DNA of 64,000 nucleotides, taken from the NCBI GenBank assembly GCA_027946555.1, contig JAPEVC010000010.1, positions 1 to 64,000 on the forward strand, in the 5' to 3' direction. The notes below the pieces were generated by a model, which did not search any database, was not told the DNA's origin, and saw nothing but the letters and a program-made list of their open reading frames with translations. The first letter of the stretch is position 1. Every line of letters starts with the position of its first letter. Both the position numbers and the translations under genes were made by a program. The DNA comes from Gnomoniopsis sp. IMI 355080. Its lineage: Eukaryota; Ascomycota; Sordariomycetes; Diaporthales; Gnomoniaceae. Positions 58,444 through 64,000 of the stretch are shown here, piece after piece.

Positions 58444-59823
58444 GCAAACACTGTAATATGAGTGACAGACTCATAAGGGATGTCAGATTATTTCTGCACA
58501 ATTGATATCTACAAGACCAGAAGAAGCATGCAGAGTTTCTAAGAACATACCTAACACTCTTTAACTAACCCTCACCAGGCCAAAAACCCGTCCAAATCAC
58601 GAAAAACCTAGTCCGTATCCTCTCGAAGAATTTACGCACGTGGGTCTCGAGGTCCCATATGAACGCTGCGTAATGCCAATTTGCTGTGGGACTACTATCA
58701 AGATACCATTATGACACATAAATCCGTGTATTGGGAGATGGGATGCTAGTGGTGACGGTTGTGAACCCCCTCTACCGATATTGTGAAGGTATTTTCTTTT
58801 CTTGCAATGCAAGACTTGGCCACTTGAACATAGCGGCCAAATGGCTGATTGTATGAAAATCAAATATCTTCAGCTGGTATGTTTGGTTTAAGACATGAAA
58901 TAGGTGCTCAAGTAGGTTTGGAATCGGAAGTGTCCTGCACCCGTGCACATATCAGACAATCACTGATATCATACATAGAAGACGTATGTCAGTATGAGAC
59001 ACACATTGTTCAAGCACCTAATTTCAGTATTCAGCTAGAGTGAAACCTTTTACATTTTGTAAACTTGAATGTCATTGTGCAAAGCACGGTAGGTGAACCA
59101 TGGATTTCTGTAGGGGCCAGAAGGATGGTGAAGGTATTCACTTTCCCAAACAGGCTTAGCGCCTATTTGGCCATACCTAAAATCCAACGTTTCGTTCCAG
59201 ATCATTAGCCAGATCTGTCTCTCTAACAATACGAAAACATAGACACAACCATACTGAATATTTGCATGCAAATCTTCTGACCTTCAGCAGTACTATAATT
59301 GCTGCAATTTGATACATTGTAAGATATGAAGCTATCGGAGGCCCTGGATGAACTTGTCGTCCTTCCGTGGATCCCTTCGCAACACATTTGGACCCTGTAT
59401 ACGGCGCTGCAGACGTGGAGGGATGAAGTTTGATGCTGTGCCCGAAAATATCCACAAGGGCAGACGGGGACGCCGCATTTACTACGCCGCACGGAATGGG
59501 GCCGCGGACCCGCACAGACTACAACATAACAATTCCATCATCCTGTTGGTACCACACGCGTCGAAACCGAGAGGTAAGGTAGGAAGGAGTTGCGATGTAA
59601 CACTAACAACTTTGATTCTACCATGTAAGCATCTTTGGCTTGCGGTATCGATCCATGAGCGACACCACCGACAAAACGCATCTTGACCGGTTGCTGCTCC
59701 ATCGTTCTGAAGATACCAGCAGACAATATTCATCAGATTGCATTTCTGCACCCCAATCCACTGGTATCTGGTACACCAGCGACGTTGTGCCCGAAGTCTA
59801 CGCCTTTGGCCGGACCGCCCCTG

Positions 59824-62106
59824 ATGTGGCCCTCGCAGTATCCCGAGTATGCGCCGCACGAGGTCCATAAAAAAACCTACGACTATGTGATCGTCGGAGG
59901 TAAGTCAGAATGAGATACTACCCCATAGATTGTCTCCCGTCGCATTTTTGACTGTGTGAGGTCTGACGAATTCTCGTGAGCTGTAGGCGGGACAGCTGGT
60001 TGCGTGCTGGCATCGCGCTTGTCAGAGGATCCCGAAGTCACTGTCCTCGTCCTTGAAAGAGGCTATGTAAAGGACAACGCCGTGTCCCGTATGCCCCTAC
60101 TCAGCCAAAATATGTTTCTTGGAGATACCCTGCAAGTGCAGAGTACCCGTTGGTCGGAGCCCATTCCGGAGGCAAATGGAAGACGCACAAGGCTGTGGAC
60201 ATCAGAGGGACTCGGTGGTGCAACACGCCTCAATGCTATGCTTCTGACTAGAGGCTGCCGTGCGGACTATATTGGGTGGTCCAAAGAGCTTGGCTTGCAT
60301 GATTGGGGTTGGGAACAGGTTGAGCCTTATTTCCGTGATATTGAGAATGCTGTCGATCGGCCAGCCATGACCAGGGGCCATGCGGGTAAGTCTCGTGGAA
60401 TCCGCTACGTCGCCGGCTTGTCTTGCTGGCTTGTACCACTGCTTACGTCCGCTCACGGGAAAAGGTCCTCTTGAGTCTCGAGCTATCAAATTGCCCTTCA
60501 GATGGGTCCCATAGTATGTCTCGACCCACGAGCGCCATGTAGTCTCGTTATACTGACAGAGCTTTCGCAGCATTGACAAGGCAGCTGAGGAAGTTGGGAT
60601 CCCCATCTCTGCAGACTGCAACGACCCCAATGGCCCAGCTATGGGCTTCTTTCATTTCGAGGCCACCATCGACAAGAGCGGCAGGAGGATTTCAGCTTTC
60701 AAAGCCTTCCTGAATAAGGAAATTGCCCGGGAGAGGCGCCATCGGCTCTCAGTTTGTAAGATTCTTTAATTGTGATTTCTTTAAAATTCATTTTGCAAGT
60801 GCTAAACATTTTATAGGTACGGGTGCAGTTGTCTCGCGCTTGGAGCTCGACGTGACGGCAGGAAAAGTCAGCGGCGTGCACTTCCAGTCGTCACACAGGA
60901 GTACCAATGCGAACCAGTTTTTCGTGAAAGCAAGACGCGAAGTCATCTTGTGCGCCGGCGCAATTTGCAGCGCTCAGATCTTACTGTTGAGTGGTGTCGG
61001 TCCAAGGGCTCCGGAGTCAAGCCCAGCCCCCGATCTCAAGATTCCAATTGTCAAGGAACTTCCTGCCGTGGGAACTAGATTCTCAGACCACTACAGTTTT
61101 CCAATCATGATGGAGGTGCCCAAAAAAGAGTCATTCCATGTCCTTGAGTCTTTATGGGGTCTTTGGCATATCTTGATCTGGTTTCTCTTCGGCAAGGGCC
61201 TCATGAGTGTGACCTCTATGCCGAGTGCGTTCTATATTCGTACTGGAGCCATCGATGCGAAGACGATGAGTATTAGAGCACGAGAACAGGAAGGCTCCGA
61301 CAACCTCGATAACTCGTTGCCGGCAAACATTCCGGATGTTGAAATCATGGTCATGCCGAGCAATGGCCTGGAGCGACATGTACCCGGGCATTCGCTTTTG
61401 ACACTGTATCCAACGCTGATACAGCCCCATGCAACAGGCAGCGTTGAGCTGGTTCGTCAAGGCTCTTTCTCATCTTCGTGCATTGCATGTTTCTAGCACT
61501 GACGCCACATAAAAGAAAAGCAGAGACCCTTGCGATAACCCCCGAATCATCCACCCTATGCTTCTCGACAAACGAGACAGGGAGGCTGCAAGGCTTGCGG
61601 TCCGCTTCACCATGCGACTAGCAGCGGCTTTTCAGGATTCTGGCTACCCATATCCGGCGTCGTTTGCATTTGCACCTGGCAACAGACCTGATCTCCTCTC
61701 GCATTGGGAGAAGTCAGGAGACGTAGCGGCCGCCACACATCAACCGTCCTCTGTTGCCCTGCCGGGCGAGAACGCCACAGAAGCCACAGAATATAGCAGA
61801 CAACAGCCAAAAACATGGGAGAACGTTACAGACGAGGAGATTGACGATTACATCAGAAGGGTCAGCCATACAAGCTTGCATTTCTCGTGCACATGCCCAA
61901 TGTCAAATGACGAGAAATCGGGGGTGGTGGATCAAAGACTCCGAGTGTATGGTTTCCAGAATCTCAGGATTGCGGATGCAAGTGTATTTCCTCGTGTTCC
62001 CAGCAGCCATACGATGCTTCCTGTCATGATGATTGCCGAACGGTGTGCAGGCTTCATCAAGGAGGCTTGGGGCGAACCCAAATCGCATTCAAGTGAGCTG
62101 AGTTAG
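59824..62106 (+). CDS. GMC-family FAD oxidoreductase
   Basis: This is a glucose-methanol-choline oxidoreductase: an FAD enzyme that oxidises an alcohol, either an oxidase or a dehydrogenase. Six exons, 59824-59899, 59987-60385, 60465-60513, 60571-60755, 60817-61451 and 61516-62106, join in phase (donors GTAAGT, GTAAGT, GTATGT, GTAAGA and GTTCGT) and give 644 aa. The ADP-binding fold spans the first intron: YDYVIVGG, then GTAGCVLASRLSEDPEVTVL and VLERG. The GMC signature region is LWTSEGLGGATRLNAMLLTR. The catalytic pair is H570 in LHFSCTCPM, a variant of the usual H-x-V-G-T-C-x-M-G, and H613 in PSSHTMLPVMM. Two donors overlap apparent stop codons, so a naive reading looks broken, but spliced it is intact. 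The start is uncertain: no ATG lies upstream in frame, and a short upstream exon is possible. It lies 455 bases before an SDR on the same strand. Confidence 0.85.
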
Positions 62107-62561
62107 CGAAAAGGTATTCACAGGTTACGTTTATAAAATACATCGCGAGTAACAACGCCTCCATTGGCCTAAATAAGCGCTGCACAATGCGGGAGTATTC
62201 GAGCGGTTAACGGACCATCGAGCGTGGGAGCAGCCCCATGGATTTAGTAAATCAACCTGTGCGGCTAAAACCCTACCAAGGTCGAAGCGCCAACCTGACC
62301 ATTGACTTCTCCATTGCTACTCACTTGCATTCAGCTGTATATAATAAATCAGTGGTAATTACTAGGTACCGCATACAGTGTCGGTTTACTAAGCCCGTCA
62401 CATTGGGAAGCTGGCGCAGCGGATCGAGTGGACCGTTGGGATTCCACGGACCACGGACCACCAACGGTCGTATCTGAGACTGAGACCTCCGCTTCATTTT
62501 GCAACGACCTTGGCAGACCGGTAAAGCTAATTCCAGTCACCAGCAGCCGTGTGAACACAAC
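62107..62561. other. Intergenic region between GMC and SDR genes
   Basis: 455 bases with the GMC 3' end and SDR promoter. A near-perfect direct repeat (ACCGTTGGGATTCCACGGACCACGGACC-like, about 62430-62460) is present. No gene. Confidence 0.45.
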
Positions 62562-63794
62562 ATGGCTGAACTCAAAGGCTCAATTCTTATAACAGGCGCC
62601 AACGGTGGTTTCGGAGCCGCGCTCGTTTCAAACATCGTCTCTACGCTGGAGCTCACTGCGTACCATGGCATTTATACTGTCCGAAATGCTAATCAACCGA
62701 CGCAAGCTCTGGACTCTGCCCTTCGGGGATCTAACACAAAATCAGTCACAAATCCACATTCTTTTGAGAAGGTGTCTTTGGACTTGTCAAGCCTCAGCAG
62801 CGTACGTCAAGTTGCCGCAGACATTCGTGCACGTGTGCAGGCAGGCACCATACCTCCGTTGCGTGCGATTGTGCTCAATGCTGGCGTCGAGGAGTTTGCA
62901 ACGCAAACATGGACGAAGGACGGGTTGGATATGACCTTTGCGACGAATTATCTTGGGCATTGGCTGCTGACGTTGATGCTCCTTGGGAGTATGGATCGGG
63001 AGAGAGGCAGGGTGATTTGGATCACCAGTTGGTCTCACAAGTATGGTGAAAAGCTCCAATCCATATCGATTTCCTGACGTCTTGAAGTCAAGAAAACGGG
63101 AATGGCAAATGCTGACCATGTGTTGTCGTTCAAGCCCAAGAGATCCGCACAATAATCACGCCCTGAACACCGCTTTCAAGGAAAAGAAGTATCAGGAATT
63201 CATTATCGAGGACTTAGAGCCCATCGCGAAAGGAACTTGGAGCCCAAGCAAAGGCGACACGACGGGCTGGGCGGCCGGATACCGACGCTATGGCGCCTCC
63301 AAACTGTGCGGTGTCACGATGATGTACGTTCTTCTTGGTGTTTCGTTCTCTTATTCATTCACCTAATTCATTACAGTCACGAACTTCAGCGCCGCCTCAA
63401 CCGTGATGCTCACCTCAGCAATATCTCTGTTCTCGCCCTCGACCCAGGGGCCATGCCTACGGGCATTTCCCGCCGCAGCGGCTCTTGGTTTCTCCGTTAC
63501 TTTATTTTCCAGCTCCTCATTCCCACGCTCGCTGTGCTATGGGCGTGGCTGGGTTGGGAAAACGGGTCTTTCCGCACGCTCGAGAAGTCTGCTCGTGATG
63601 TCCTCCGCGCAGCGCTGGACTGTGGCCCGCCGCCGCTGACTGAGTTCCCCAAGGGAATCTTTTTGAATGGGAGTGAGCTGGGGGAGTATAATGCTGAGGC
63701 GAAGGACTATAGAAAGGGCGGAATTGTGTGGAGGGGCAGTGTGAAATTTGCGCGATTGTTGGAGGGGGAGACTGCACTTGAGAATTGGAGCTAG
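62562..63794 (+). CDS. Short-chain dehydrogenase/reductase
   Basis: This is an NAD(P)-dependent short-chain dehydrogenase/reductase, resembling retinol or keto-reductase types with a hydrophobic C-terminal half. Three exons, 62562-63040, 63135-63323 and 63377-63794, with introns of 94 and 53 nt, give 361 aa. The cofactor motif is TGANGGFG (residues 11-18). The NAG block is VLNAGVEEF, and FATNYLGHWLLTLML carries the structural Asn. The catalytic Ser is in WITSWSH and the catalytic Tyr/Lys pair is Y212-GAS-K216. A PGAMPTG segment follows, then a membrane-like helix (RYFIFQLLIPTLAVLWAWLG), so the enzyme may be membrane-bound. All catalytic residues are intact. Its position in tandem with a GMC oxidoreductase suggests, but does not prove, that they act on related substrates. 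Confidence 0.88.
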
Positions 63795-64000
63795 GGCATC
63801 GCAGAGAAACGCATTCTTTTGGAACGATAGGGGGTTCTCAGATGAACCGACTACAAGGGACTGGACACCACAAACACATGGAGGTGCTAGATCATGGTAA
63901 GTTGATGCTCTGCTCAGGTGGGCTTTTCGGAAAGTTTGTGTAAAGGGTGGTGGACACCGTGGTCCGTTACGGAAGGGCATGTAGCTGATAGGTGGGCGGC

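Larger units (their letters stand above)
56430..59823. other. 3.4-kb gene-poor gap
   Basis: Many short overlapping frames occur, but none has recognisable motifs, and to the eye the sequence is richer in A+T than its surroundings. It is one of the denser areas for TACCTAGGTA-type motifs (57022, 57237-57278, 57885, 57940 and 58428-58443). The right end (59640-59823) carries an open frame continuous with the GMC gene but without an ATG, so the GMC promoter or an upstream exon lies here. Confidence 0.45.

Noticed and set aside
60486..60516. Apparent in-frame stop (CCATAG) in the GMC gene
   Set aside because: It overlaps a GTATGT donor. Splicing to the CAG at 60568-60570 restores PYIDKAAEE, so the gene is intact.
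44519..63794. One secondary-metabolite cluster joining UstYa, ADH, GMC and SDR genes
   Set aside because: sen15, a Yippee gene and transporter/phosphatase genes interrupt the redox genes, and no backbone synthase or precursor peptide is present.

Overview
The window is nuclear DNA of a filamentous ascomycete (Pezizomycotina, probably Sordariomycetes; the class is an inference). The evidence is short GT..AG introns of about 50-290 nt with CTRAC-like branch sites, GC-rich third codon positions, gene spacing of 0.3-3 kb, and proteins typical of these fungi: Chs7, Ctr9, a Pho85-type cyclin, mL67/Mhr1, Hsp104, Sen15, Yippee, and DUF3328 (UstYa) and GMC enzymes. No rRNA, tRNA, CRISPR array or intact transposon was recognised.

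Layout: 0-3.8 kb is gene-free. 3.8-10.9 kb holds three minus-strand housekeeping genes: chs7 (chitin synthase export), ctr9 (Paf1 complex) and a TMEM14-like protein. 12.5-14.4 kb holds a single-pass membrane protein of unknown function whose coding signal changes frame. 14.4-26.1 kb is an 11.6-kb gene desert ending at a large Pho85-type cyclin (26.1-28.2 kb). 30.7-32 kb contains a decayed ABHD12-like hydrolase (one frameshift, two stops). A membrane-anchored prolyl-4-hydroxylase-like enzyme follows (33.2-34.3 kb), then 2.8 kb without a gene.

37.1-43.8 kb is dense: a sulfotransferase-like P-loop protein (+), mL67/Mhr1 (-) and hsp104 (+), the last with a heat-shock-element array about 0.33 kb upstream. 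44.5-56.4 kb holds a UstYa-family protein, a seven-exon zinc alcohol dehydrogenase, sen15, a DUF2985 membrane protein, an SLC35F6-like transporter, a Yippee protein and a membrane-anchored metallophosphoesterase. After a 3.4-kb gene-poor gap, a GMC oxidoreductase and a short-chain dehydrogenase lie in tandem (59.8-63.8 kb).

Most genes are unrelated housekeeping functions. Possible metabolic grouping is limited to the redox enzymes at the right end (UstYa-like, Zn-ADH, GMC, SDR), but these are interrupted by housekeeping genes, so one biosynthetic cluster is not supported. A short palindromic motif, core TACCTAGGTA, recurs in the non-coding DNA from end to end. It, the broken hydrolase and the frame-migrating gene are the main oddities. 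All gene models are read by eye from frames and splice signals.
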